Shown: positions 54,490-62,674 of the stretch, one piece after another
Position numbering within the stretch: the first letter of the stretch is position 1
How the letters are laid out: every line of letters begins with the position of its first letter
NCBI RefSeq assembly: GCF_025751535.1
Contig: NZ_JAOWLC010000003.1
Coordinates: 243,914-307,913, forward strand
Length of the DNA stretch: 64,000 nucleotides
DNA from: Lentibacter sp. XHP0401
GTDB lineage: Bacteria; Pseudomonadota; Alphaproteobacteria; Rhodobacterales; Rhodobacteraceae
Direction of reading: 5' to 3'
Translations under genes and position numbers: made by a program
The notes under the pieces: model-generated
What the model was told of the DNA's origin: nothing
The model's database searches: none
What the model saw: only the letters and a program-made list of their open reading frames with translations

Positions 54490-54568
54490 TTTGACTGTCT
54501 TGGCAACATTTCAATTAAGATGCCTGCACGAAGCGCAGCAGATTGCAAGAGATTCGGAAGGATAGAAG

Positions 54569-55282
54569 ATGACGCAAGACACTGCCAACGTGGCCAAACT
54601 GGTGAGCTTTGCCGCCTATCCGGAGATGATTTCAGCGGAGTTGCCTGCGCATGAGAAAGTCTATCGCGAGATGCGCGATTTGCTTTTGTTTGGCGAGTTG
54701 GCGCCCGGGCAGGCTGTGACCATTCAGGGAATTTGCGACAGTTTGGGTGCCGGAATGACCCCCGTGCGCGAGGCCATTCGCCGCCTCACCGCCGAAGGGG
54801 CGCTTGAGTTTCTTGGCAACAGGCGTGTTGTCGTGCCTGTTTTGACTGTGAGCCGCGTGAATGAGTTGATTTTTGCACGACAGGCGATTGAACCACAGCT
54901 TGTAGTGCGCGCGACAGAGCGAGCCACAGACAGCACGATCGAAGAGCTCACACGGATTGATGATGCGCTCGATCTGGCGATCGCGCAGGGGGATGTTCGG
55001 ACCTATCTGGAACAGAACTATCGCTTTCACGCGCGGCTTTACTCAATGGCAGAAGCGCCTATTCTTTCATCGCTTGCAGACGGTCTTTGGTTACGTTTTG
55101 GGCCATCTTTGCGCGTGGTGTGCGGACGTGTCGGCACTCAAAACTTGCCTGACCAGCACCATGAAGCTCTGAGTGCGATGCGCGCGGGCGATGCACAAGG
55201 GGCGGCAAAAGCCATGCGCGAAGATGTGATTCAGGGCATGGAGCAAGTGCGTCGGGCGCTTGCTGAAGCGACAAGAGATTGA
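54569..55282 (+). CDS. GntR family transcriptional regulator (FCD type)
   Basis: A 237-residue regulator. The N-terminal winged helix (about 25-90) shows VYREMRDLLLFGELAPGQAVTIQGICDSLGAGMTPVREAIRRL, with the recognition helix at GMTPVREAIRRL. The C-terminal FCD sensor (about 95-230) is helical, with the metal-type Asp/His positions seen as DDALD, YRFHARLY and DQHHEAL. Divergent from potF and followed by the second aminotransferase, it is the obvious regulator for the TTGATCAA sites. The effector may be a polyamine or its product (inference). Confidence 0.93.
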   Translation: MTQDTANVAKLVSFAAYPEMISAELPAHEKVYREMRDLLLFGELAPGQAVTIQGICDSLGAGMTPVREAIRRLTAEGALEFLGNRRVVVPVLTVSRVNELIFARQAIEPQLVVRATERATDSTIEELTRIDDALDLAIAQGDVRTYLEQNYRFHARLYSMAEAPILSSLADGLWLRFGPSLRVVCGRVGTQNLPDQHHEALSAMRAGDAQGAAKAMREDVIQGMEQVRRALAEATRD

Positions 55283-55291
55283 CATGAAATA

Positions 55292-55303
55292 ATTTGATCA
55301 TAT
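55292..55303. promoter_or_regulatory. ATTTGATCATAT operator candidate upstream of aminotransferase 2
   Basis: Ten of 12 bases match ATTTGATCAAAT. It lies between the gntR stop (55282) and the ATG at 55359. A second related GATCAATTTGAC is at 55313-55324. Confidence 0.55.
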
Positions 55304-55358
55304 TCTGGGCGCGATCAATTTGACCGCGCGGAAACACCCGCGCAGCGGGGAGTTTCAT

Positions 55359-56753
55359 ATGACACAGATCACCAACCACATGCCAACCGAAGAACTGCAG
55401 CGTCTTGACGCGGCGTACCATATGCATCCGTTTACCACGAACGATGACTTGGCCAAGAAGGGCGCACGCGTGATCACCCGCGCCAAAGGCGTGACGCTGA
55501 CGGACAGCGAGGGCAACGAGATTCTTGATGCGATGGCGGGTTTGTGGTGCGTGAATATTGGCTACGGGCGTGAAGAACTGGCCGAGGTTGCCGCCCGCCA
55601 GATGCGCGAACTACCTTATTACAATACGTTTTTCATGACGACCCACGTGCCTGCGATTGCATTGGCCGAGCGTCTCGCGGAACTTGCGCCTTATGACCTT
55701 AACCACGTCTTTTTCGCGGGTTCCGGCTCGGAAGCGAACGATACCAATATCCGCATGGTGCGGACCTATTGGCAGGAGAAGGGCAAGCCCGAGAAGAAGG
55801 TGATCATCTCGCGGATCAATGCCTACCATGGTTCGACTGTTGCGTCTTCGTCGCTTGGCGGGATGGCAGGGATGCATGCGCAGAGCGGGATGATTCCCGA
55901 TGTCCATCATATCGAGCAGCCGAACTGGTGGGCCGAGGGCGGGGAAATGACCCCTGAGGAATTTGGACTCGAGCGGGCGCAGCAGCTTGAGAAGGCTATC
56001 CTTGATTTGGGCGAAGACAAGGTCGCGGCGTTTATTGCCGAACCCATTCAGGGTGCGGGGGGTGTTATTGTTCCGCCGTCGACTTACTGGCCCGAGATCC
56101 AGCGCATCTGTGACAAATACGAAATTCTCCTGATTGCCGATGAGGTGATCTGCGGATTTGGCCGCACGGGCAATTGGTTCGGTTGCCAGACGATGGGCAT
56201 AAAACCCGATATTATGACGGTAGCCAAAGGGCTTAGCTCGGGCTATGCGCCGATTGCGGCGAGCATTGTGAACGATGAGGTGGCCGCTGTTATGGGCGCT
56301 TGCGAGTTCAACCACGGTTATACGTATTCAGGGCATCCTGTCTCTGCGGCTGTGGCTTTGGAGAACCTGCGTATCCTTGAAGAAGAGGGTATCGTGGAAC
56401 GCGCAGGAAGCGAGCTTGCGCCTTATTTGAAAGAGCAGTTCGAGAGCCTCGGGGACCATCCTATGGTGGGTGAAGTGACGATTGTCGGCATGATGGGCTC
56501 TCTGGCCCTGACGCCTGATAAGGCCACGCGCGCCAAGTTTGCGGCGGATGCGGGGACCGTTGGTTTTATGGTGCGTGAGCGTTGTTTTGCGAACAACCTG
56601 ATCATGCGGCATGTGGGGGACAGAATGGTGATTTCTCCGCCTCTGGTGATAACGAAAGCCGAGATTGATACGCTGATTTCCCGCGCCAGAAAGGCGCTGG
56701 ATGAGGGGTATGAGAATGTGAAAGCGGCCGGGCTTTTCAAAGCGCAGAGTTGA
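55359..56753 (+). CDS. Putrescine/polyamine:pyruvate aminotransferase, SpuC-like
   Basis: A 464-residue class III aminotransferase close to SpuC in wording. Blocks include AAYHMHPFTTN at the start, DAMAGLWCVNIGYGREEL, RELPYYNTFF, FAGSGSEANDTNIRMVR, NAYHGSTVASSSLGGM, AAFIAEPIQGAGGVIVPP, IADEVICGFGRTGNWFG, and the PLP Lys in TVAKGLSSGYAPIAAS. SpuC transfers amino groups from putrescine to pyruvate. The ATG at 55359 is preferred over an upstream TTG. It ends at a repeat copy. Confidence 0.93.
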   Translation: MTQITNHMPTEELQRLDAAYHMHPFTTNDDLAKKGARVITRAKGVTLTDSEGNEILDAMAGLWCVNIGYGREELAEVAARQMRELPYYNTFFMTTHVPAIALAERLAELAPYDLNHVFFAGSGSEANDTNIRMVRTYWQEKGKPEKKVIISRINAYHGSTVASSSLGGMAGMHAQSGMIPDVHHIEQPNWWAEGGEMTPEEFGLERAQQLEKAILDLGEDKVAAFIAEPIQGAGGVIVPPSTYWPEIQRICDKYEILLIADEVICGFGRTGNWFGCQTMGIKPDIMTVAKGLSSGYAPIAASIVNDEVAAVMGACEFNHGYTYSGHPVSAAVALENLRILEEEGIVERAGSELAPYLKEQFESLGDHPMVGEVTIVGMMGSLALTPDKATRAKFAADAGTVGFMVRERCFANNLIMRHVGDRMVISPPLVITKAEIDTLISRARKALDEGYENVKAAGLFKAQS

Positions 56754-56829
56754 GGGGTTTCGGCTTGCGCCGACCCGCTGGGGGGCCAGCCCCCCAGACC
56801 CCCCGGGATATTTGAGGCAAGAAAAAAGC
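56754..56829. repeat. Convergent-junction two-hairpin repeat, copy 6
   Basis: The left module is reduced to GGTTTCGGCTTGCGCCGACC; the right hairpin CTGGGGGGCCAGCCCCCCAG is followed by ACCCCCCGGGATATTTGAGGCAAG and an A-rich end. It lies on the aminotransferase side of the convergent gap to the argE-like gene. Confidence 0.8.
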
Positions 56830-56847
56830 CCAAAGTGAGAGATGCGG

Positions 56848-56875
56848 ACGGCGGGGTTAATGCCTCGCCGTTTTT
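56848..56875 (+). terminator. Second intrinsic terminator after aminotransferase 2
   Basis: ACGGCGGGG (56848-56856) pairs over 9 bp with CCTCGCCGT (56863-56871), six-base loop, followed by TTTT. It lies 95 bases beyond the stop and just before the second triple-GTGCAC element. Confidence 0.75.
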
Positions 56876-56882
56876 GCAAAAC

Positions 56883-56938
56883 AGGGGGGTGAAAAGCGTG
56901 CACACCCCGTGCACCATGCGTGCACCGCCTGAATCGGG
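56883..56938. repeat. Triple GTGCAC element, copy 2
   Basis: GTGCAC begins at 56898, 56909 and 56920, again exactly 11 bp apart, in a block from a G-run with TGAAAAGC to GCCTGAATCGGG. It matches the 10066-10122 block at nearly every position. It lies between the convergent aminotransferase and argE-like genes. Confidence 0.75.
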
Positions 56939-56980
56939 TTTTTGTTAACCGAAAATTAGCTAATGCGGCGTGCGGTGCGG

Positions 56981-58156
56981 CTAGGCCGTGAGCTTTTTGC
57001 TGAGGCCCGCGAGCATGTTGAGGCAAGCTTGAAGCTGGTCGGGTGCGATGAACTCGTCGGGTTTGTGAGCTTGTTCGATGCTGCCCGGCCCGCAAACGAC
57101 AACCGACATTCCGAGCTGTTGGAACAGGCCTGCCTCGGTTCCGAATGCCACCACATCGGCGCCATTGCCGCCCGTGAGAGCTGTGCAGAGGTCGCGGGCT
57201 TCGTTTTTTTCCATCGGGGTGAGGCCGGCGACTTCGCCTATGGTTTCGACTTCGATATCGGCGGCCGGATGTACGGCGCGCATGGCGGGAAGCAGGACAT
57301 CGTTTGTGTAAGCGTCGAGCGCTGTGTGAACGAATTTGTAATCACTGTCCTGAACAGGGCGAAACTCCCATTCGACCTCGGCCTTACCTACGATTACGTT
57401 GTGCGCTACGCCGCCCGAAATGCGGCCGATGTTGACGGTTGTGTAGGGCGGCGTGAAGCGGCTACCGGCAGGCGCGCGCGCCATCAGCTCGCTGCGCACC
57501 TCCATGAGCTTGGTGACATAGCGGACGGCATATTCGGCAGCGTTGACTCCGCGATCAGGGGCGCTGCCGTGGCCTTCAAGGCCGGTGAAGCGGGTTGTGT
57601 ATTCACAGCACCCTTTGTGACCTTCGATGATGCGCATTTCGGTGGGTTCACCGATGATGGCTATTGCGGGTTTGATGCCTTGGGCTTTGAGCTCTTCCAC
57701 CAGAGCTTGCGCGCCGATGCAGCCTGTTTCCTCGTCATGTGTAAAGGCGAAATGCACAGGGCGTGTCAGTTCCAGGCCGGCGTATTCTTCGGCCATGGTC
57801 AGTGCTGCGGCGATGTAGCCTTTCATATCGCATGTGCCGCGCCCGAAGAGGAGGCCGTCGCGGTCTGTGAGTGTGAAGGGATCTGTGGTCCAGTCCTGAT
57901 CGGCCACGGGGACAACATCAGAGTGACCGGAGAGCACGATGCCGCCGTCGCCCTCGGGCCCCAGCGTGGCGAAAAGATTGGCCTTGGTTCCGCAAGGCGA
58001 GCTGAAACTGCTCACCCGTGCGCCGAGGTGGCCGAGATGATCGGCCATGTATGTGATCATTTCGAGGTTACTGTCGGTTGATACTGTCGGAAAGCTGATG
58101 AGCTTCTCGAGGATTTCGACAGTGCGGGCGAGAGGCGTGGAGAGTTGATCTTTCAT
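56981..58156 (-). CDS. argE: Acetylornithine deacetylase (ArgE/M20 family)
   Basis: A 391-residue zinc amidohydrolase. Metal ligands are visible in GHSDVVPV, GRGTCDMKG and the catalytic Glu block THDEETGC, and in the late His of QAHKPDEFI. The dimerisation domain is inserted near the middle (KGCCEYTTRFTGLEGHGSAPD to EWEFRPV). ArgE removes acetyl from N-acetylornithine to give ornithine, a polyamine precursor, so its position beside the polyamine genes is fitting. A different N-acyl substrate cannot be excluded. An ATG at 58168 would add four residues. Confidence 0.88.
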   Translation of the reverse strand: MKDQLSTPLARTVEILEKLISFPTVSTDSNLEMITYMADHLGHLGARVSSFSSPCGTKANLFATLGPEGDGGIVLSGHSDVVPVADQDWTTDPFTLTDRDGLLFGRGTCDMKGYIAAALTMAEEYAGLELTRPVHFAFTHDEETGCIGAQALVEELKAQGIKPAIAIIGEPTEMRIIEGHKGCCEYTTRFTGLEGHGSAPDRGVNAAEYAVRYVTKLMEVRSELMARAPAGSRFTPPYTTVNIGRISGGVAHNVIVGKAEVEWEFRPVQDSDYKFVHTALDAYTNDVLLPAMRAVHPAADIEVETIGEVAGLTPMEKNEARDLCTALTGGNGADVVAFGTEAGLFQQLGMSVVVCGPGSIEQAHKPDEFIAPDQLQACLNMLAGLSKKLTA

Positions 58157-58595
58157 GACTGGAAACACGTGCTGAGAAGCCCGCTGAAGCGGACGGCAAA
58201 ACCGGATGAGAAAAAGGATGTTTCGGCGCAGGTCATGGTGTCTTCCAAGTCTGGTTGGTGCGCCTTTATGAGGGGTGAAACAGGTGGTTTGGTCTAGCGG
58301 GTAAAACGCCTAGATTGGGCGGTTTGCGACATTTCCCGGTTTGGAAGCGATGTGATTCTCTGTTTGTTCACCTGTGAACAATAGCCAAGACGTGAAATTA
58401 TATTTCGGTGAGTGGGCCATATTGCAAATAAACTGTCGCCAGAGCCCAATTTTTATGCGTATTCTGATAATTGTCCAACTTGAGACGGGAAATAAAAAAA
58501 TACTTGGCTAGCCTGTTGCATGACCCCTCGCAACTGAGGTTAGATACGCAACAATAAGTGGCTTAAGCCATAAGCAAACGACAGGGAGCCGATTT
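58157..58595. other. Long non-coding spacer before the second importer operon
   Basis: About 440 bp between divergent genes. It contains one conspicuous perfect palindrome (58364-58381), AT-rich stretches from about 58380 to 58510, and a possible promoter: TTGCAT near 58517 and TTAGAT about 24 bases downstream. No tRNA, riboswitch or convincing small ORF was found. It should hold the regulatory region of both argE and the importer. Confidence 0.5.
58364..58381. promoter_or_regulatory. Perfect palindrome TTGTTCAC-CT-GTGAACAA
   Basis: Eight-base arms match exactly around a two-base centre, a typical operator geometry. It lies about 215 bases before the importer and 208 from argE. It differs from the TTGATCAA sites, so a different regulator is likely (inference). 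Confidence 0.45.
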
Positions 58596-59696
58596 TTGGC
58601 CAAAACGCATGATGAAGATGCGTTCGTAGCGTTCGAACGTGTTCAGAAGAGTTATGACGGCGAAACGCTTGTTGTAAAAGACTTAAACCTCACATTGCCA
58701 AAGGGCGAGTTTCTGACAATGCTCGGGCCGTCAGGGTCGGGCAAGACAACTTGCCTGATGATGCTGGCGGGCTTTGAAACGGCCACGCACGGCGAGATCA
58801 AGATTGACGGTGTGAGTATCAACAACATTCCGCCGCACAAGCGTGGCATTGGCATGGTGTTTCAGAACTACGCGCTGTTTCCGCATATGACGATTGCCGA
58901 GAACCTCGCGTTTCCGCTTGAGGTTCGCAAGATTGGCAAGTCTGACCGCGAAGCCAAGGTGAAGCGGGCTTTGGACATGGTCGAGATGGGCAACTTTGGC
59001 GGCCGCCGCCCTGCGCAGCTTTCGGGCGGGCAGCAGCAACGTGTCGCTTTGGCGCGTGCACTTGTTTTTGAGCCTGAGCTGGTTCTGATGGACGAACCCC
59101 TCGGCGCGCTCGACAAGCAGTTGCGGGAAAAGATGCAATTCGAGATTACGCATCTTGCGCACGAGCTTGGCATTACCACGGTTTATGTGACCCACGACCA
59201 GACAGAAGCGCTGACCATGTCAGACCGCGTTGCTGTGTTTGATGACGGGCGCATCCAGCAGATTGCGCCGCCTGACGAACTGTATGAAAATCCCCAGAAC
59301 AGCTTCGTTGCGCAGTTCATCGGCGAGAACAACACACTGCAGGGTGTTGTGAAAAAGATCAGCGGCAACGCTTGTATCGTGCAGCTTGACAGCGGCGAAG
59401 AGATTGATGCGATGCCTGTAAATGTGAACAAGGTCGGCGACCGCACGACTGTTTCGATCCGCCCCGAGCGTGTCGAATTTGACAAGAGCCGCCTTCATGC
59501 CGATGCGCATACGCTTAAGGCCGAGGTGCTCGAATTTATCTATATGGGTGATATTTTTCGCACGCGCCTTCGGGTTGCGGGGAACGACGAGTTCATCATC
59601 AAGACACGTAACGCGCCTGATCAGGTGCGTTTGAAGCCGGGACAGCAGATTGAAATCGGCTGGCTTCCGGAAGACTGCCGCGCGCTTGACGCGTAA
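58596..59696 (+). CDS. ABC transporter ATP-binding protein, PotA-like
   Basis: A 366-residue ATPase starting at TTG with AGGGAG before it. Walker A GPSGSGKTTCLMM, Q-loop FQNYALFPHMTIAEN, signature LSGGQQQRVALARAL, Walker B LVLMDEPLGALDKQL and H-loop VTHDQTEALTM are all complete. The TOBE region (SIRPERVEFDK, then GDIFRTRLRV) is at the C-terminus. First gene of a PotABCD-like operon. Substrate is inferred to be an organic cation or amine from the neighbours, but a spermidine role is not proven. Confidence 0.93.
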   Translation: MAKTHDEDAFVAFERVQKSYDGETLVVKDLNLTLPKGEFLTMLGPSGSGKTTCLMMLAGFETATHGEIKIDGVSINNIPPHKRGIGMVFQNYALFPHMTIAENLAFPLEVRKIGKSDREAKVKRALDMVEMGNFGGRRPAQLSGGQQQRVALARALVFEPELVLMDEPLGALDKQLREKMQFEITHLAHELGITTVYVTHDQTEALTMSDRVAVFDDGRIQQIAPPDELYENPQNSFVAQFIGENNTLQGVVKKISGNACIVQLDSGEEIDAMPVNVNKVGDRTTVSIRPERVEFDKSRLHADAHTLKAEVLEFIYMGDIFRTRLRVAGNDEFIIKTRNAPDQVRLKPGQQIEIGWLPEDCRALDA

Positions 59697-59815
59697 CGCA
59701 GCGTGAGACTATCGCGTGCGCCGCGAGCGGGGCGCGTTGATTGAATGTGGATGGGTTAAAAGCCCTAGAGGCTCATGCACAAAAGATTAAACGGGCAAAT
59801 ACACGGGAGAATATA

Positions 59816-60919
59816 ATGAAATTCACCAAGACACTTCTCGCAACAACAGCACTGACAATGGCTGCTGGTGTTGCTGGTGCGCAGGATATGCCGAACGAAA
59901 TGACCATCGTGTCATGGGGCGGCGCTTACTCTAAATCGCAGCTTCTGGCTTATCACGAACCCTATTCGGAAAAGACGGGTGTAACCATCCTGAACGATGA
60001 AAGCTCGAACGAAGCTGTTGCCAAGCTGCGCGCGATGAACGAAGCCGACAATATCACATGGGATGTTGTTGATGTTGTTGCGGCCGATGCGATCCGCCTT
60101 TGCGACGAAGGTCTCGCGATGGAAATCGACCCTGACACGATGCTTGCGCCTGCCGACGATGGCACGCCGGCTTCGGAAGACTTCGGCGATTTGCTTGTCA
60201 GCGATTGCTTCATTCCGCAGATCGTTTACTCGACAACATTCGGTTACCGCACTGACCTTGTTGGCGACACGCCACCCACAGACGTTTGTGACGTGTTTGA
60301 TCTTGAAGCCTATCCCGGCAAGCGCTCGCTCGAGAAGCGCCCGATTAACAACATGGAATGGGCTCTGCTCTGTGACGGCGTAGCGAAAGACGATGTCTAT
60401 GATGTTCTGGCAACAGACGAGGGCCAAAACCAGGCGCTTGCGAAGCTCGACACCATCAAGGACAGCGTTGTCTGGTGGTCAGCCGGTGCGGATACACCGC
60501 AGCTTCTGGCGGATGGCGAAGTTGTTATGGGGTCAACATACAACGGCCGTCTCTTCAGCGTGATCGAAGAGCAGAAGCAGCCTGTTGCTATGCTCTGGGA
60601 CGCTCAGGTGTTTGACCTTGACGGTTGGATCATTCCTGCCGGTCTTTCACCCGAACGTCAGGCGCGTGCGCTTGATTACATCATGTTCGCGACAGACACA
60701 CAGCGCCTTGCCGACCAAGCGAAATATATCGCTTACGGCCCTGCGCGTAAGTCTTCGGCTCCGCTTGTAGACAAGCACGCCGAGCTTGGCATCGATATGG
60801 CACCGCATATGCCGACCGATCCGGAGAACGCCAAGAACACGTTCCTCTACAACTACGGTTTCTGGGCTGACTACCGCGACGATATCGACGCGAAGTTCCA
60901 AGCTTGGCTCGCCAAGTAA
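59816..60919 (+). CDS. Periplasmic solute-binding protein, PotD-like
   Basis: A 367-residue binding protein with signal peptide (MKFTKTLLATTALTMAAGVAGA). The mature start is QDMPNEMTIVSWGGAYSKSQ, with a VSWGG-type N-terminal strand instead of the YNWSDY of PotF. This form is common in the PotD/ydcS-like group of roseobacters that handle polyamines, opines or other small amines. A Trp-rich WWSAGADTPQLLADGE segment lies near 225. ATG at 59816, GGGAGA before it. It is followed by a very stable hairpin. Confidence 0.9.
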   Translation: MKFTKTLLATTALTMAAGVAGAQDMPNEMTIVSWGGAYSKSQLLAYHEPYSEKTGVTILNDESSNEAVAKLRAMNEADNITWDVVDVVAADAIRLCDEGLAMEIDPDTMLAPADDGTPASEDFGDLLVSDCFIPQIVYSTTFGYRTDLVGDTPPTDVCDVFDLEAYPGKRSLEKRPINNMEWALLCDGVAKDDVYDVLATDEGQNQALAKLDTIKDSVVWWSAGADTPQLLADGEVVMGSTYNGRLFSVIEEQKQPVAMLWDAQVFDLDGWIIPAGLSPERQARALDYIMFATDTQRLADQAKYIAYGPARKSSAPLVDKHAELGIDMAPHMPTDPENAKNTFLYNYGFWADYRDDIDAKFQAWLAK

Positions 60920-60928
60920 AGCACTACC

Positions 60929-60952
60929 GGAGGGGCCGTTCGCGGCCTCTCC
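60929..60952 (+). other. Very stable hairpin with TTCG loop after the binding-protein gene
   Basis: GGAGGGGCCG pairs with CGGCCTCTCC over ten base pairs (one G-U) around TTCG, a tetraloop known for stability. No T-run follows, so it probably protects the 3' end of the upstream message rather than ending transcription (inference). Confidence 0.6.
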
Positions 60953-61005
60953 ACACCACCAGTTAATGACTTGAATTGATTCAAGCGAAATACACGGGGA
61001 CGAAC

Positions 61006-62670
61006 ATGAGCGATGTAACGCAAGACGGGCCAGTTCTGGCGGCAGATGGAACGCCGCTGAAAAAGAGCCTCGCCCGGGCACTACGGGTAGAAAAACTGCG
61101 TGCCTTGGCGCTGATTGCGCCGCTGCTTATCTTTGTCCTGGTTTCGTTTATCATTCCGATCGGCTCGATGCTGTTCCGCTCGGTTGAAAACCAGATCGTC
61201 GGAAACACGCTGCCCAACACTGTTGCGCGGCTGAACGCTTGGGAGGCCGACGATGATGCGCTTCCGCCCGAGCCTGTTTTTGAGGCGATGTATTATGACA
61301 TGTTCAACGCGGCAGAAGCCAAACGCCACACGCGGCTTGGCTCGCGGCTGAACTATGAAGCCTCCGGGATGTCATCGCTGTTCCGCCAAAGCGGACGCAA
61401 GCTTGATGACCTCGGCAAGGACTATCTGAAAGACATGAGGGCGATCAACGCCGGGTGGGGCCAAGCCGGGCCTTGGTATGAGCTGATGTCGGGCGGCGAA
61501 GGGGCCGAGGCCGACAGAGATTTCTCCAAGCTAGCTGTTGGCAGGATCTCGCGGCTTGAAGAGACTGTTCTGAAGCCGGCTGAGGCGTTTGCGCCTTCTG
61601 TCGAGATTGTTGCGCTGTTGCCCAAGACGGCCGAAGCCTACACCTCGTTTGCCGTATATGAAGGGCTCGTCGAAGGGCGCGATGTGGCGACTCGCAAGCC
61701 TTGGGAAACGGTTTATCCTGCTTTGGTGCAAGACCTGAAGGCAGCCGATGTTTCGGGCTTTACGGGCGCAGGCGCGGATATGCTCAAGGAACTGGCGGGC
61801 AATATCGGCCAGTTTGAAGCGCCGAATTTCACACAGGTTATGGCCGAAGTCGATGACGACTGGAGCAACCCTGAAACATGGTCACTCATCAAGGCGCATT
61901 CGGGCAAATACACCAACGGGTATTTCCTCAATGCGATTGACATGCAACGCACCCCGGACGGTGCAGAGATGCAGCCCGAAAACAAGCGTGTGCTTCTGAC
62001 ACTGTTCAAGCGCACACTTTATATGTCGCTTGCGATTACGGGCATGTGCGTTTTGCTAGCCTATCCTGTGGCATGGATTTTGGCGAACCTGCCGGCGCGC
62101 TCGGCCAATATGCTGATGATCCTCGTGCTCCTGCCATTCTGGACCTCGCTTCTGGTGCGCACATCTGCCTGGAAGGTGATGCTGCAACAGCAGGGTGTTA
62201 TCAACGATGTGCTGGTCTGGCTTGGCTTTCTGGCCGATGACGACAGGCTCATCATTATCAACAACGCGACCGGCACGATTATTGCGATGACGCATATCTT
62301 GCTGCCGTTCATGATTTTGCCGATGTATTCGGTGATGCAAACGATCCAGCCGACTTATCTGCGCGCGGCCAAGAGCCTTGGCGCAACGAATTGGACGGCG
62401 TTCTGGCGGGTGTATTTCCCGCAGTCTGTTCCGGGTATCGGAGCGGGGTCGATCCTCGTGTTTATTCTGGCGATTGGTTACTACATCACCCCCGAGATTG
62501 TGGGTGGGACCAAGGGGGTCTTTATCTCCAACAGAATCGCCTATCACATTTCATCATCACTCAACTGGGGACTCGCGGCTGCGCTTGGCACGATCCTGCT
62601 TGCGGTGGTTCTCGTTCTCTACTGGGCCTACGATAAGATCGTCGGCATCGACAATGTGAAGTTGGGATAA
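61006..62670 (+). CDS. Polyamine-type ABC permease with a very large periplasmic insertion (PotB-like)
   Basis: A 554-residue permease, about twice the normal size. After the first helix (about 34-58, LALIAPLLIFVLVSFIIPIG) a soluble region of roughly 265 residues is inserted (about 60-325) before helix 2 (SLAITGMCVLLAYPVAWIL). The rest is a normal PotB-like core with EAA-type loop LRAAKSLGATNWTAFWRVYFPQSVPG. The insert lacks membrane segments and has acidic patches; I recognise no domain in it. ATG at 61006 is preferred over the frame start at 60976. Confidence 0.9.
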   Translation: MSDVTQDGPVLAADGTPLKKSLARALRVEKLRALALIAPLLIFVLVSFIIPIGSMLFRSVENQIVGNTLPNTVARLNAWEADDDALPPEPVFEAMYYDMFNAAEAKRHTRLGSRLNYEASGMSSLFRQSGRKLDDLGKDYLKDMRAINAGWGQAGPWYELMSGGEGAEADRDFSKLAVGRISRLEETVLKPAEAFAPSVEIVALLPKTAEAYTSFAVYEGLVEGRDVATRKPWETVYPALVQDLKAADVSGFTGAGADMLKELAGNIGQFEAPNFTQVMAEVDDDWSNPETWSLIKAHSGKYTNGYFLNAIDMQRTPDGAEMQPENKRVLLTLFKRTLYMSLAITGMCVLLAYPVAWILANLPARSANMLMILVLLPFWTSLLVRTSAWKVMLQQQGVINDVLVWLGFLADDDRLIIINNATGTIIAMTHILLPFMILPMYSVMQTIQPTYLRAAKSLGATNWTAFWRVYFPQSVPGIGAGSILVFILAIGYYITPEIVGGTKGVFISNRIAYHISSSLNWGLAAALGTILLAVVLVLYWAYDKIVGIDNVKLG

Positions 62671-62674
62671 AAAA

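Noticed and set aside
56963..58081. A 372-codon frame antisense to argE
   Set aside because: Antisense to the M20 enzyme with intact zinc motifs; no domain is seen in this frame.
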